Positions 8,817-17,424 of a DNA stretch of 64,000 nt are shown piece after piece (positions within the stretch are counted from its first letter, which is position 1; the number at the start of each line of letters is the position of its first letter). The position numbers and the translations under genes are program-made. The notes under the pieces were generated by a model that saw nothing but the letters and a program-made list of their open reading frames with translations, was not told the DNA's origin and did no database searches. Where the stretch lies: the NCBI RefSeq assembly GCF_009495745.1, contig NZ_WIDQ01000003.1, positions 372,001 to 436,000 on the forward strand, given 5' to 3'. This DNA is from Niveispirillum sp. SYP-B3756. Lineage in GTDB: Bacteria; Pseudomonadota; Alphaproteobacteria; Azospirillales; Azospirillaceae.

Positions 8817-10169
8817 ATGACCAAGCCGCGCTTTGACGCCGATTCCGCCAACCTGCTGGAAGATTTGATCCGCCGTGCCCGTGCCGCCGGGGCCGATGCG
8901 GCCGATGCGTTGCTGGTGGATGGCGCCTCGCTCTCGCTTTCCACCCGCCTGGGTAAGCCGGAGGGAATCGAGCGGTCGGAGGGGGGCGATCTGGGCCTGC
9001 GGGTCTTTGTCGGCCAAAGCATGGCCATGGTCTCTTCCACCGACCGTTCGCCGGCGATGCTGGCGGAACTGGCGGAACGCGCCGTGGCCATGGCGCGCGC
9101 CGTGCCGCCCGATCCCTATTGCGGTATCGCCGCCCCGGACGCCATCACCCATGACTGGCAGGATCTTGATCTGTGCGACCCGGTGGAACCCACCGCCGAA
9201 GAACTGATTGAGGCGGCACAGCGGACGGAGGATGCCGCCCGCGCCGTGGCCGGCGTCACCAATTCCGACGGGGCCGATGCCAGCTGGAGCCGCAGCCATG
9301 TGGTGCTGGCGGCCAGCAATGGCTTTGTCGGCGGCTACAGCGTCTCCCGCCGCTCGCTCTCCGTCTCTGTGCTGGCCGGCCAGGATACGGGTATGGAGCG
9401 GGATTATGATTACCATTCAACCGTTTACGGCAGCGATCTGGAAGACCCCGCGCTGATCGGTCGCCGGGCTGGGGAAAAGGTGGTGGCCAAGCTGAACCCC
9501 CGCAAGGTGAAAAGCCAATCGGTGCCGGTGATCATCGATCCGCGCCTGTCCGGCGGCATGATCGGCTCGCTCTGCGGGGCGATTTCCGGCGGGGCCATCG
9601 CGCGCGGCACCAGCTTCCTGAAGGATAAGCTGGGACAGGCGGTGTTCGCCCCCGGAATCACCATTGTGGAAGACCCCCATCTGCGGCGCGGCCTGCGCTC
9701 CAAACCGTTCGATGCGGAGGGGATTGCCAACCAGCGGCGGGAGCTGATTGCCGATGGCGTGCTGACCACCTGGCTGCTGGACCTGCGCTCAGCCCGTCAG
9801 TTGGGGCTGAGCACCACCGGTCATGCGTCGCGCGGGACCGGTGGCCCGCCCTCCCCCAGCCCCACCAATGTCTATATGCAGCCGGGCAGCCTGACGCCAA
9901 AGGAGCTGATGGCAGACATCCGCCAGGGCCTCTACATCACCTCCCTGATGGGGCAGGGCGTCAACGGGGTGACGGGCGATTATTCGCGCGGGGCCGCCGG
10001 CTTCTGGATCGAAAATGGAGAGATCGCCTATCCGGTCAGCGAGATCACCGTGGCCGGCAATCTGAAGGACATGTTCCGCAACCTGACCCCGGCCAGCGAT
10101 CTGGAGCGCCGCCATGGCATCGACGCGCCGACCCTGCGGATTGAGGGGATGACGGTGGCGGGAATTTAA
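8817..10169 (+). CDS. pmbA: PmbA/TldE subunit of the TldD/TldE metalloprotease
   Basis: Member of the TldD/PmbA family. The TldD-TldE heterodimer is a zinc protease that matures small peptides such as microcins and helps degrade CcdA. This protein lacks the HExxxH zinc motif of TldD, so it is the TldE/PmbA partner. Conserved blocks are LSTRLGKPEGIERSEGGDLG near the N-terminus, PVIIDPRLSGGMIGSLCGAI in the middle, and SLMGQGVNGVTGDYSRGAAG with FWIENGEIAYPVSEITVAGN near the end. From MTKPRF it is 450 residues, the family length; a start 16 codons upstream at 8769 is also open. No tldD is present in the window. Confidence 0.92.
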   Translation: MTKPRFDADSANLLEDLIRRARAAGADAADALLVDGASLSLSTRLGKPEGIERSEGGDLGLRVFVGQSMAMVSSTDRSPAMLAELAERAVAMARAVPPDPYCGIAAPDAITHDWQDLDLCDPVEPTAEELIEAAQRTEDAARAVAGVTNSDGADASWSRSHVVLAASNGFVGGYSVSRRSLSVSVLAGQDTGMERDYDYHSTVYGSDLEDPALIGRRAGEKVVAKLNPRKVKSQSVPVIIDPRLSGGMIGSLCGAISGGAIARGTSFLKDKLGQAVFAPGITIVEDPHLRRGLRSKPFDAEGIANQRRELIADGVLTTWLLDLRSARQLGLSTTGHASRGTGGPPSPSPTNVYMQPGSLTPKELMADIRQGLYITSLMGQGVNGVTGDYSRGAAGFWIENGEIAYPVSEITVAGNLKDMFRNLTPASDLERRHGIDAPTLRIEGMTVAGI

Positions 10170-10594
10170 GCCACCGCCTGACGGACCATGTCTTCCAGGC
10201 GGCTGACCCGCATATAGAGGCTGTGGCTGCGTTCCAACAGGGAACGCAGCCCCGTCGGCAAATCTGCATTATCCGGCCCGGAAGGGTCGGAACAGATATC
10301 CCCGCCGGAAAGGGCGAATTCCTCCCCCACGGCGCGGGCCTGCGTCATCTCCCCGGCATAGACGGCCTTCTGCGCCAGCATCCAGGCCATGACCTGGGTC
10401 AACCGGCTGGTGACGCGCATTGATTCGTAGGAGACCTGCAGGCGCTGGCTCGGTGCCAGACTGCGCTGATCAACCCCTTCCTGGAAGGCGACATAATTGC
10501 GCGCCTCCACCAGCAGGGACATGGTTTCGTCATAGGCCTTGTCGATGAAGGGGCTCGGTCCGCTCACCCTGGTCTCCCCTCTGACGGCGCTCAC
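10166..10594 (-). CDS. rcdA: RcdA-like (DUF1465) CtrA-degradation adaptor
   Basis: A 142-residue DUF1465 protein. In Caulobacter the family member RcdA is an adaptor that works with PopA and CpdR to deliver CtrA to the ClpXP protease at the G1-S transition. Visible blocks are DETMSLLVEARNYVAF and the helical SYESMRVTSRLTQVMAWMLAQKA, followed by the C-terminal SLLERSHSLYMRVSRLEDMV. The protein is all helical and has no enzyme motif. It converges on pmbA with a four-base overlap of the ends. Presence of DivK and PleD elsewhere in the window fits an intact cell-cycle network. Confidence 0.8.
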   Translation of the reverse strand: MSAVRGETRVSGPSPFIDKAYDETMSLLVEARNYVAFQEGVDQRSLAPSQRLQVSYESMRVTSRLTQVMAWMLAQKAVYAGEMTQARAVGEEFALSGGDICSDPSGPDNADLPTGLRSLLERSHSLYMRVSRLEDMVRQAVA

Positions 10595-10733
10595 CGTGCC
10601 GTTTCGCTGTCAGACAGTCTAAGGTCTAACAGCACCGGCTGGCAACCAATCCCAAAGCGTATGGTGCAGGCCGCTTGCGATTTCCACCAGCCCGGTTGGG
10701 GTTTTTTTTTCACCCTGCCCCCCTCTTGAAGCG

Positions 10734-10758
10734 GGGGCGGGGCCTGCTTAACTCAATA
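10734..10758 (+). promoter_or_regulatory. Possible heat-shock (RpoH) promoter for hsp20
   Basis: CTTGAAG at 10734 matches the -35 consensus of heat-shock sigma factors, and it lies about 20 bases before the start of the structured leader described next. The expected -10 (CCCCAT-like) is not clear; TTAACTCAA at 10748-10756 occupies its place. Supported mainly by position. Confidence 0.3.
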
Positions 10759-10760
10759 GC

Positions 10761-10856
10761 ATGGACGGGCAGCCCAAGCGGGGGTCCGGGACCATAAAGC
10801 CTGGGAACCGGCCGAGATCGGGGGTTCCCGTCACCTGTATCGCTCATGGAGGATAC
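10761..10856 (+). promoter_or_regulatory. ROSE-like RNA thermometer in the hsp20 leader
   Basis: About 100 bases of leader fold into three successive hairpins. The first is closed by ATGG/CCAT at 10761-10795; the second has arms GGGAACC/GGTTCCC at 10803-10829; the last spans 10837-10856. In the last, GTATC-G-CTC pairs with GAG-GATAC, leaving a single bulged G and trapping the GGAGGA ribosome-binding site three bases before the ATG. The TCGCT opposite the ribosome-binding site matches the UYGCU motif with bulged G that defines ROSE elements of rhizobial small heat-shock genes. Melting at raised temperature would free translation. Pairing is seen by eye; the function is inferred. Confidence 0.65.
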
Positions 10857-10858
10857 CT

Positions 10859-11317
10859 ATGCGTAGCTATGACCTGTCGCCCCTGTTCCGTTCCACCGTC
10901 GGCTTTGACCGCGTGACGCGCCTTCTGGAGGCTGCGATGAACGGGGAGGATAATGGCAGCGCTTATCCGCCCTATAATATTGAAAAGCTGGGTGACGATA
11001 ATTATCGCATCAGCATGGCGGTGGCCGGCTTCGCCATCGACGATATCGACATCACCGCCCATCCCAACCTGCTGATCGTGCAGGGCAAGGCCAAGGAACA
11101 GGAGGGGGGTACCTTCCTGCATCGCGGTATTGCCGGCCGCGCCTTCGAGCGGCGTTTCCAGCTGGCGGACCATATCCGGGTGACGGAGGCCAATCTGGAA
11201 AATGGCCTGCTGCATATCAGCTTGGTTCGGGAAGTGCCGGAAACCCTGAAGCCCCGCACTATTCCCATCATTGCCAATGTCGCGCAGAAGGCGGTTCCCG
11301 CCCCTGTCGCCGCGTAA
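10859..11317 (+). CDS. Small heat-shock protein, Hsp20/IbpA family
   Basis: ATP-independent holdase chaperone with an alpha-crystallin domain, 152 residues. The N-terminus MRSYDLSPLFRSTVGFDRV is the IbpA-type opening. NYRISMAVAGFAIDDIDI starts the beta-sandwich, FERRFQLADHIRV is the conserved middle, and LENGLLHISLVREVPE closes the domain. A short tail contains RTIPI, the IxI-type anchor motif used for oligomer assembly. Expression is probably temperature-controlled through the structured leader, and a strong terminator lies about 95 bases downstream. The gene stands alone. Confidence 0.94.
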   Translation: MRSYDLSPLFRSTVGFDRVTRLLEAAMNGEDNGSAYPPYNIEKLGDDNYRISMAVAGFAIDDIDITAHPNLLIVQGKAKEQEGGTFLHRGIAGRAFERRFQLADHIRVTEANLENGLLHISLVREVPETLKPRTIPIIANVAQKAVPAPVAA

Positions 11318-11320
11318 TTC

Positions 11321-11372
11321 CAACGGTCAAAAATTTTGACCGTCGGTACGGCAGCGACTACCACCGCGCCCC
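11321..11372 (-). repeat. Truncated copy of the composite palindromic element
   Basis: On the minus strand this reads GCGCGGTGGTAGTCGCTGCC followed by a terminal hairpin with arms ACGGTCAAAA and its complement (11323-11332/11334-11343). The order and wording match the right half of the element near 8485, including the ACGGTCA hairpin arms, but the left half is missing. The rest of the 11318-11622 gap holds only the hsp20 terminator. Confidence 0.6.
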
Positions 11373-11410
11373 TGGTATAATTGGTATTATGGCCAAGGCC
11401 TGAAATTGAT

Positions 11411-11443
11411 GAGGGCCGCTGCGATGCAGCGGCCCTCTTTTTT
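11411..11443 (+). terminator. Rho-independent terminator after hsp20
   Basis: A perfect 12-bp stem, GAGGGCCGCTGC against GCAGCGGCCCTC with a GAT loop, is followed by six T residues. It lies on the plus strand downstream of hsp20. Confidence 0.85.
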
Positions 11444-11622
11444 ATACCCGTTTCCCTGAAGCCCCGCCCGTTCAACCCGGAACGAACGATGCGCAAGGTA
11501 TGCAGTTCAGGCAAATCGGTCAATCATTCTGACGCATCTTTTACCGCCCACTGTCAAATAACCGTCATGCTTGTTGCCATTTTATCTCACTTTCAGGGGG
11601 CAAATGGGCAATAATCGTACAA

Positions 11623-13518
11623 TTAGCGGGCATAGCCCACGTCGCGCAGGGCTTGCGCCACCTCTTCCAGGATAGCTGGATCGTCGATGGTGGCCGGCAT
11701 CTTCCAAGACTCGCTGTCTGCAATCTTCTGCATCGTGCCGCGCAGAATCTTGCCTGACCGGGTTTTGGGCAGGCGATCGACAATGACCGCTTGTTTGAAC
11801 GCGGCGACCGGCCCGATCTCATCTCGCACTTTTTTGACCAGTTCCGCCAGGATATCGGCATAAGGGCGATCCACCCCCTTCTTCAGCACCACCAGCCCCA
11901 GCGGCAACTGCCCCTTCAATTCATCGGCCACCCCGATCACCGCACATTCAGCCACATCCTGGTGCCCGGACAGCACCTCTTCCATGGCGCCGGTGGACAG
12001 GCGATGGCCCGCGACATTGATGATGTCGTCAGTGCGGGCCATGACATAGATATAGCCATCCGCGTCGATGAAACCGGCATCAGAAGTCTGATAATAGCCG
12101 GCAAAATCCGCCAGATAGCTTTTGCGGAATCGGTCATCCGCATTCCACAGCGTCGGCAGGGTGCCCGGCGGCAGAGGTAGCTTGGCGACGATGGCCCCGA
12201 TATCGCCCCGCCGCACCTCCTGCCCGTCCGGTGCCAGGATGCGGATATCCCAGCCTGGCAGCGGCTTGGTGGTGGAACCATATTTCACCGGGAACAAGCC
12301 CAGCCCCACCGGATTGCCGGCGATCGGCCAGCCGGTTTCCGTCTGCCACCAATGGTCAATCACCGGCACCTTCAGGTTTGCTTCCGCCCATTGCAGCGTA
12401 TCGGGATCGGAGCGTTCGCCGGCCAGGAACAAGGTGCGCAGGCTGGAAATATCATAATCCTTGATCAGCAACGCCTGCGGGTCTTCCCGCTTGATGGCGC
12501 GAAACGCGGTGGGCGCGGTGAAGAAGGCGACAACCTTATGATCGGCAATCACCCGCCAGAAGGCGCCGGCATCCGGCGTGCCCACCGGCTTGCCTTCATA
12601 GAAGATGCTGGTACAGCCCTGCAGCAGCGGGCCATAAACGATATAGGAATGGCCGACCACCCAGCCGACGTCGCTGGCGGCCCAGAACACTTCCCCCGGC
12701 TTGACTCCGTAAAAATGCTCCATGGTCCATTGCAGGGCCACGGCATAGCCGCCGGTATCGCGCACCACCCCCTTGGGCTGGCCCGTGGTGCCGGAGGTGT
12801 AGAGCACGTAGAGCGTATCGGTCGCTTCCATGGGCACGCAATCGGCGGGCGTGGCCGCCGCCAGTGCGGCATTCCAGTCCAGGTCGCGGCCGGGCAGCAG
12901 CTGGGCCTGCACCTGCGGCCGCTGCACGATGAAGCAATGATCCGGCTTGTGGCTGGCCTCTGCAATGGCGGCATCCAGCATCGGCTTATAGGGCAGCACC
13001 TTGCTGCCTTCGATGCCGCAACTGGCGGTAACGATCACCTTCGGCTTGGCATCATTGATGCGCGTGGCCAGCTCGTGCGGGGCAAAGCCGCCAAAGACCA
13101 CCGAATGGATGGCACCGATACGGGCACAGGCCAGCATGGCCACGGCCGCTTCCGGGATCATCGGCATATAGATGATAACGCGGTCACCCTTCACCACACC
13201 GGCGCCCACCAGGGCCCCGGCAAAGCCTGCCACCAGATCGCGCAGCTCGGCATAGGTGATGGTGCGCTTGGTATCGGTGACGGGGCTGTCATGGATGAAG
13301 GCCGCCTGTGCACCGCGACCGGCGGCGACATGCCTGTCCACGGCGTTCCAGCACATATTCAGCATCCCGCCCGTGTACCAGCGGTAAAGCGGCGCGGCGC
13401 TGTCATCCAGAATGGTGGCGGGCGGGGTCAGCCAGTCAATGGCCTTGGCGGCATCGGCCCAGAAACCCACCGGGTCTGCCAGTGACCGGGCATACATCTC
13501 CTGATATTGGGCCGACAT
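11623..13518 (-). CDS. prpE: Propionyl-CoA synthetase (acetyl-CoA synthetase family)
   Basis: AMP-forming acyl-CoA synthetase of 631 residues that activates short-chain acids, most likely propionate. The N-terminal YQEMYARSLADPVGFWADAA and the following LYRWYTGGMLNMCWNAVDRH are typical of PrpE/ACSS3 rather than of AcsA. The adenylate motif LYTSGTTGQPKGVVRDTGG and the later DHWWQTETGWPI are intact. The C-terminal domain ends with KTRSGKILRGTM, which contains the lysine that is acetylated to control this family. The gene stands alone, convergent with the hsp20 region. Acetate activation cannot be excluded. Confidence 0.88.
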   Translation of the reverse strand: MSAQYQEMYARSLADPVGFWADAAKAIDWLTPPATILDDSAAPLYRWYTGGMLNMCWNAVDRHVAAGRGAQAAFIHDSPVTDTKRTITYAELRDLVAGFAGALVGAGVVKGDRVIIYMPMIPEAAVAMLACARIGAIHSVVFGGFAPHELATRINDAKPKVIVTASCGIEGSKVLPYKPMLDAAIAEASHKPDHCFIVQRPQVQAQLLPGRDLDWNAALAAATPADCVPMEATDTLYVLYTSGTTGQPKGVVRDTGGYAVALQWTMEHFYGVKPGEVFWAASDVGWVVGHSYIVYGPLLQGCTSIFYEGKPVGTPDAGAFWRVIADHKVVAFFTAPTAFRAIKREDPQALLIKDYDISSLRTLFLAGERSDPDTLQWAEANLKVPVIDHWWQTETGWPIAGNPVGLGLFPVKYGSTTKPLPGWDIRILAPDGQEVRRGDIGAIVAKLPLPPGTLPTLWNADDRFRKSYLADFAGYYQTSDAGFIDADGYIYVMARTDDIINVAGHRLSTGAMEEVLSGHQDVAECAVIGVADELKGQLPLGLVVLKKGVDRPYADILAELVKKVRDEIGPVAAFKQAVIVDRLPKTRSGKILRGTMQKIADSESWKMPATIDDPAILEEVAQALRDVGYAR

Positions 13519-13691
13519 GATTTTCCTCCCCTATTTGTTATCGTCGCTTTTCCGGCGAAGGCGCTTTTCGCCTCGCTAAAAAGCACGCGGCTGGGCATAG
13601 TCAACGCCCTCGCCACCGCAGCAGCCATGATCTGAATCAGCCTGATAGAACCTGCGGTTTCATCCCCTACCTTGGTCTTCCATTCAGCCCA

Positions 13692-14039
13692 ATGATCGTC
13701 GACAGCCGCCAGATCCTGTTTTCCGCTGAGGCGTTGAAAGACGCCGTGAAGACCTACCGGGAATTGTTTCCGCAGAAACAGCCGCCAGGCCTGCTGGGTA
13801 CGGTGATGATTCGGGGCATCAACCCGATCTCCCTGGGCGTCAAGGTCCAGGCCATGGGATCGCGCGTCTATCGGGAGGTGGAGATGGCGGAGAGCGAGGT
13901 GGCGGCCATGCTGATCCTCTATTGCCGTAAACTGCGCATCCCGCTGCCCCGCACGGCGGACAAGGCCATCAAGGTGCAGGGCGACAATATCGCCCTGATC
14001 GTCTCTAAAACGCTGACATTGCCGCTGGCATCCACCTGA
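13692..14039 (+). CDS. Hypothetical protein, 115 residues
   Basis: A small protein starting MIVDSRQILFSAEALKDAVK with no signal peptide or membrane segment and no family I recognise. Its two halves look like alternating strand and helix (LGTVMIRGINPISLGVKVQA, then VAAMLILYCRKLRIPL). Base composition is like its neighbours. It is divergent from prpE and converges on the next hypothetical gene with 23 bases between the ends. The frame is supported by GC-rich codon use and a plausible start; function unknown. Confidence 0.6.
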   Translation: MIVDSRQILFSAEALKDAVKTYRELFPQKQPPGLLGTVMIRGINPISLGVKVQAMGSRVYREVEMAESEVAAMLILYCRKLRIPLPRTADKAIKVQGDNIALIVSKTLTLPLAST

Positions 14040-14062
14040 CCACTGGCAAAAATCCACAACGG

Positions 14063-14863
14063 TCAGGAAAACTGCATGTCCGGCACGACCCTGGGGCGCG
14101 CTGCCTGTTCTGCCAGTAATTGAACGACGTCTTCCTGCCGCAACAGCGGATAGCGGGTGCGTAACAGGATGGTCAATTCATCCACCGGCCATTCCATCAG
14201 GGCGGCCGTATCGAAATGCAGGGCCAGATAATCGGCCGCCCGCAGGGAACCCTCGCGGGCAAAAAACTGGATCTGGCGCAGGGCTTCCGTGGAAGGCAGC
14301 CCTTCCACCGCCTGTGCCAGGGCAGGTTCACAGAGGGTACTGACCTGTAACAGGGCATCGCGCGCTGGATCGGCCTGCCAAGCCCGCACTGCCGTTAACA
14401 CGGCCTGGGCGGATGAATTGTCCCGATCCGTGGATTCGCGCAGCAATTGTTCCAGCAATCCAGCCGAACGATCCATCGCCTCATCCAGATCGAAGATCGT
14501 CGGCATATCGCGCCAGCTTTTCAGTTCCTGCTGGATGATGGATTCTGCCGGCCGACCTTTATCGCTGCTGAACCAGTGCTGGTCGAACCATTGCAGCGCA
14601 CGTTCCAGTCTTGGTTCATCCGATGGGGCGCGGATCACCTGATCGATCAACACATGGTCATCCAGCAATTCATCCGCCGTCGGCACCGACTCCGGCAGCA
14701 GGCCGGTCAATACGGGGTCCAGCTCGTGGGTCAGGTTGACGGCCAGCAGCACGGTGACGTGGGAGACGAAAGCCGCCGCCATATGTCGTATTTCCGCGCG
14801 TTCCTCCACCATGACCTTTACCTTCCACTCTTCCTCAGCCCGGTCCATCCATCTTATGGACAT
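14063..14863 (-). CDS. Hypothetical acidic helical protein, 266 residues
   Basis: A soluble, mostly helical, acidic protein starting MSIRWMDRAEEEWKVKVMVE. No signal peptide, membrane helix or catalytic motif is evident and no family is recognised. The middle is rich in Asp, Glu and Leu (EAMDRSAGLLEQLLRESTD). A stretch near residue 30 (MAAAFVSHVTVLLAVNL) is hydrophobic and could be a buried helix. Start codons at 14863 or a few Met codons inside are possible. It is followed by a region of hairpins at its 5' side. Confidence 0.6.
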   Translation of the reverse strand: MSIRWMDRAEEEWKVKVMVEERAEIRHMAAAFVSHVTVLLAVNLTHELDPVLTGLLPESVPTADELLDDHVLIDQVIRAPSDEPRLERALQWFDQHWFSSDKGRPAESIIQQELKSWRDMPTIFDLDEAMDRSAGLLEQLLRESTDRDNSSAQAVLTAVRAWQADPARDALLQVSTLCEPALAQAVEGLPSTEALRQIQFFAREGSLRAADYLALHFDTAALMEWPVDELTILLRTRYPLLRQEDVVQLLAEQAARPRVVPDMQFS

Positions 14864-14997
14864 GTTGCTGTAACATCATGGAGCCTTGCGCCCGGTGCGG
14901 CAATGGGAGTCGCGGCAACGTCACCTTTCGCATAGGCTGGCAGCCAGAGCCACCTGTGTTTAGTCGAGCGCAGATGGCTCTGGCTGAGTCTGCCTGC

Positions 14998-15044
14998 GAG
15001 CGGATTCACGCCAAAAGGTGATTTAACCTTTTGGCGATCCGCTC
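14998..15044. repeat. Large perfect-stem hairpin
   Basis: Two nested perfect stems: GAGCGGAT/ATCCGCTC (14998-15005/15037-15044) outside and CGCCAAAAGGT/ACCTTTTGGCG (15009-15019/15026-15036) inside. A second looser inverted repeat, AGCCAGAGCCA against TGGCTCTGGCT, lies just upstream at about 14942-14986. The design recalls the terminal hairpins of the palindromic elements, but the shared core phrases are absent. It sits 26 bases before the DsbA-family gene. Confidence 0.55.
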
Positions 15045-15069
15045 TATCCACCCGCCTGGAACCAAGATC

Positions 15070-15696
15070 ATGTTTATCGAGATCTATGCCGACCTTGTCT
15101 GCCCCTGGTGCTACATCGGCAAACGCCGGATGGAACAGGCCTTGGAGCAGCGTCCCGGCCTGTCGGTCGATATCCGCTGGATGCCCTTTCAGTTGAATCC
15201 AGAGCTGCCGGCCGGGGGCATGGACCGGGCGACATATCTGGTGGCCAAGTTCGGCAGCGCTGAACGGGCGCGGCAACTTTCCGCCATGGTGGAACAGGCC
15301 GCCATCAAGGAGGGGTTGCCCATGCGCCTGGACCTGGCGCGCCGCATACCCAATACCACCAACGCCCATCGGCTGGTCCGGTTTGCCGAACGGTTCGGCC
15401 GGTCGACGGAGATGATAACCACCCTCTATGAAGCCTATTTCGCCCAGGGGCTGGATATCGGTGCTACATCGATTCTGCTGCAACAGGCGATGGCGACCGG
15501 TCTGCCGGAAGAAGAAGTAGCGAGCTATCTGAACAGCGAAGCGGATATGGCCGCCATCCGCACCGGGGATCAGCAGGCGCGGCAACTGGGCGTTCAGGCG
15601 GTGCCCTGTTTTGTGTTTGAGCGGCGTTATGCCCTGTCCGGCGCGCAGGAGCCGCAGGCCTTCCTGCCCTTTCTGGACATGGCGCGGGGCGTATGA
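15070..15696 (+). CDS. FrnE-like DsbA-family oxidoreductase
   Basis: Cytosolic thioredoxin-fold protein of the DsbA/FrnE group, 208 residues. The active site Cys11-Pro-Trp-Cys14 sits in YADLVCPWCYIGKRRME, the normal FrnE context. WMPFQLNPELPAGGMDR and NTTNAHRLVRFAERFG are other family blocks, and a cis-proline region GVQAVPCFVFERRYALSGAQ follows. There is no signal peptide when the ATG at 15070 is used; a longer frame to 15031 overlaps a hairpin and is not favoured. FrnE proteins act as thiol oxidoreductases or isomerases in oxidative-stress or polyketide pathways; the substrate is unknown here. Confidence 0.9.
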   Translation: MFIEIYADLVCPWCYIGKRRMEQALEQRPGLSVDIRWMPFQLNPELPAGGMDRATYLVAKFGSAERARQLSAMVEQAAIKEGLPMRLDLARRIPNTTNAHRLVRFAERFGRSTEMITTLYEAYFAQGLDIGATSILLQQAMATGLPEEEVASYLNSEADMAAIRTGDQQARQLGVQAVPCFVFERRYALSGAQEPQAFLPFLDMARGV

Positions 15697-15697
15697 A

Positions 15698-15729
15698 AAA
15701 GGCCCCGATCCAACCGGGTCGGGGCCTTT
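15698..15729. terminator. Bidirectional terminator
   Basis: An 11-bp perfect stem AAAGGCCCCGA/TCGGGGCCTTT, with A and T runs on both sides, lies between the convergent DsbA-family and DAHP synthase genes. It would serve both strands. Confidence 0.8.
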
Positions 15730-15767
15730 CACAGATCAAGCGCGCACCAGTTGAGTGAAAGCCAGCC

Positions 15768-17177
15768 TTATTCCGCCGCCACGCGGGCCTTGGGCTGGCC
15801 GTCGCGGGCCGCTTTCAGCCCTTCGGCCACCAGGAAGGCCAGTTCCAGCGACTGGCTGGCATTCAGGCGCGGATCGCAGGCGGTGTGATAGCGCTCCGCC
15901 AAGGCATGGTCGGTAATGGCCTGCGCGCCGCCGGTGCATTCCGTCACATCCTGACCGGTCATCTCGAAATGCACACCGCCCGGATAAGCACCTTCGGCCC
16001 GGCAGACATTCATGAAGCCCCGCACCTCGGCCAGCACCCGGTCAAACGGGCGGGTCTTGTAGCCGCTGGAGGATTTCACCGTATTGCCATGCATCGGGTC
16101 GCTGGACCAGACAACCTGGCGGCCTTCGCGCAGCACGCGGCGCACCAGCGGGGCCAGCTTGTCATCCACCTTGTCAGAGCCCATGCGCACGATCAGCGTC
16201 AGGCGCCCGGCCTCATCAGCCGGATTCAGGATGTCGATCAGGCGGATCAGGTCATCCGGGTCCATGGTCGGGCCACATTTCAGACCGATCGGGTTCTTCA
16301 CCCCGCGCAGGAACTCCACATGCGCGCCATCATACTGGCGGGTACGGTCGCCGATCCACAGCATATGGGCGGACACGTCGTACCAGTCACCCGTGGTGCT
16401 GTCGATGCGGGTCAGCGCCTGTTCATAGGGCAGCAGCAGCGCCTCGTGGCTGGTGAACAGCTCCGTCTCGCGGATTTGCGGGGTGGTGGCGCCGGTGATG
16501 CCGCAGGCGGCCATGAAGGACAGCGCCTCGTCCAGCCGGTTGGCCAGATCCTGGTAACGCTCGCCCTGCGGGCTCTTCTCCACAAAGCCCAGATTCCACT
16601 GATGCACCTTATGCAGGTCGGCATAGCCGCCCTGGGCAAAGGCGCGCAGCAGGTTCAGCGTGGCCGCCGCCTGGTTATAGGCCTGCACCATGCGTTCCGG
16701 GTCCGGCACGCGGGCTGCTGAATTGAAATCAAAGCCATTGATGATGTCACCGCGATAGCTGGGCAGCTCCACCCCGTCGATCACTTCCGTATCGGCCGAG
16801 CGCGGTTTGGCGAACTGACCAGCCAAGCGGCCCACCTTCACCACCGGGGTGGCGGAACCGAAGGTCAGCACCACGGCCATCTGCAACAGCACACGGAACG
16901 TGTCGCGGATATTGTTGGGATGGAATTCGGCGAAGCTTTCCGCGCAATCACCGCCCTGCAGCAGGAACGCCTCCCCGCGCGCCACCTTCCCCAGATGGGC
17001 CTTCAGGCTGCGGGCTTCGCCTGCAAAAACCAACGGAGGATAACTGGACAGGCGTGACTCAACGGATTTCAGCTTGGCTTCGTCGGGATAAAACGGAACC
17101 TGCCGGATCGGCTTGGCGCGCCAGCTGTCAGGCGTCCAGCGCCCAGCGGTCCCCACCTTCTGCATATCCGTCGGCAT
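15768..17177 (-). CDS. Class II 3-deoxy-7-phosphoheptulonate (DAHP) synthase
   Basis: First enzyme of the shikimate pathway, condensing erythrose-4-phosphate and phosphoenolpyruvate. It is the plant-like class II type of 469 residues, unrelated in sequence to AroFGH. Diagnostic blocks are [14 protein letters not shown] near the N-terminus, [33 protein letters not shown], the conserved [13 protein letters not shown], and [20 protein letters not shown]. The metal-binding Cys in GGDCAESF and the His in DPMHGN are present. The gene is alone on the minus strand, and its aromatic-acid regulation cannot be seen. Confidence 0.95.
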   Translation of the reverse strand: MPTDMQKVGTAGRWTPDSWRAKPIRQVPFYPDEAKLKSVESRLSSYPPLVFAGEARSLKAHLGKVARGEAFLLQGGDCAESFAEFHPNNIRDTFRVLLQMAVVLTFGSATPVVKVGRLAGQFAKPRSADTEVIDGVELPSYRGDIINGFDFNSAARVPDPERMVQAYNQAAATLNLLRAFAQGGYADLHKVHQWNLGFVEKSPQGERYQDLANRLDEALSFMAACGITGATTPQIRETELFTSHEALLLPYEQALTRIDSTTGDWYDVSAHMLWIGDRTRQYDGAHVEFLRGVKNPIGLKCGPTMDPDDLIRLIDILNPADEAGRLTLIVRMGSDKVDDKLAPLVRRVLREGRQVVWSSDPMHGNTVKSSSGYKTRPFDRVLAEVRGFMNVCRAEGAYPGGVHFEMTGQDVTECTGGAQAITDHALAERYHTACDPRLNASQSLELAFLVAEGLKAARDGQPKARVAAE

Positions 17178-17424
17178 GATCCTACCTCATCCTTCCTGTC
17201 AATTCAGCACCGCCTGGCCTCTCTCTTCGCCGGCGGGTCCGCATATGGGTACCCATCGCCAGCATTCCACCGGTGGGTTAATCTTTTTAAGCGACAGTGC
17301 GATGTATTTTCCAGTCCCAAACACCTGCGATCTGCGCAATGTTCGTGCGCAAATTGGCCGCGCGATCGGCGGGGCCGGCGCCTATACTGCGCCATCACCT
17401 TGAAAACAGTGTCGGAACAGGCGA

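Noticed and set aside
14998-15044. The nested hairpin as a further copy of the composite palindromic element
   Set aside because: It lacks the shared core phrases, so only the terminal-hairpin style is similar.
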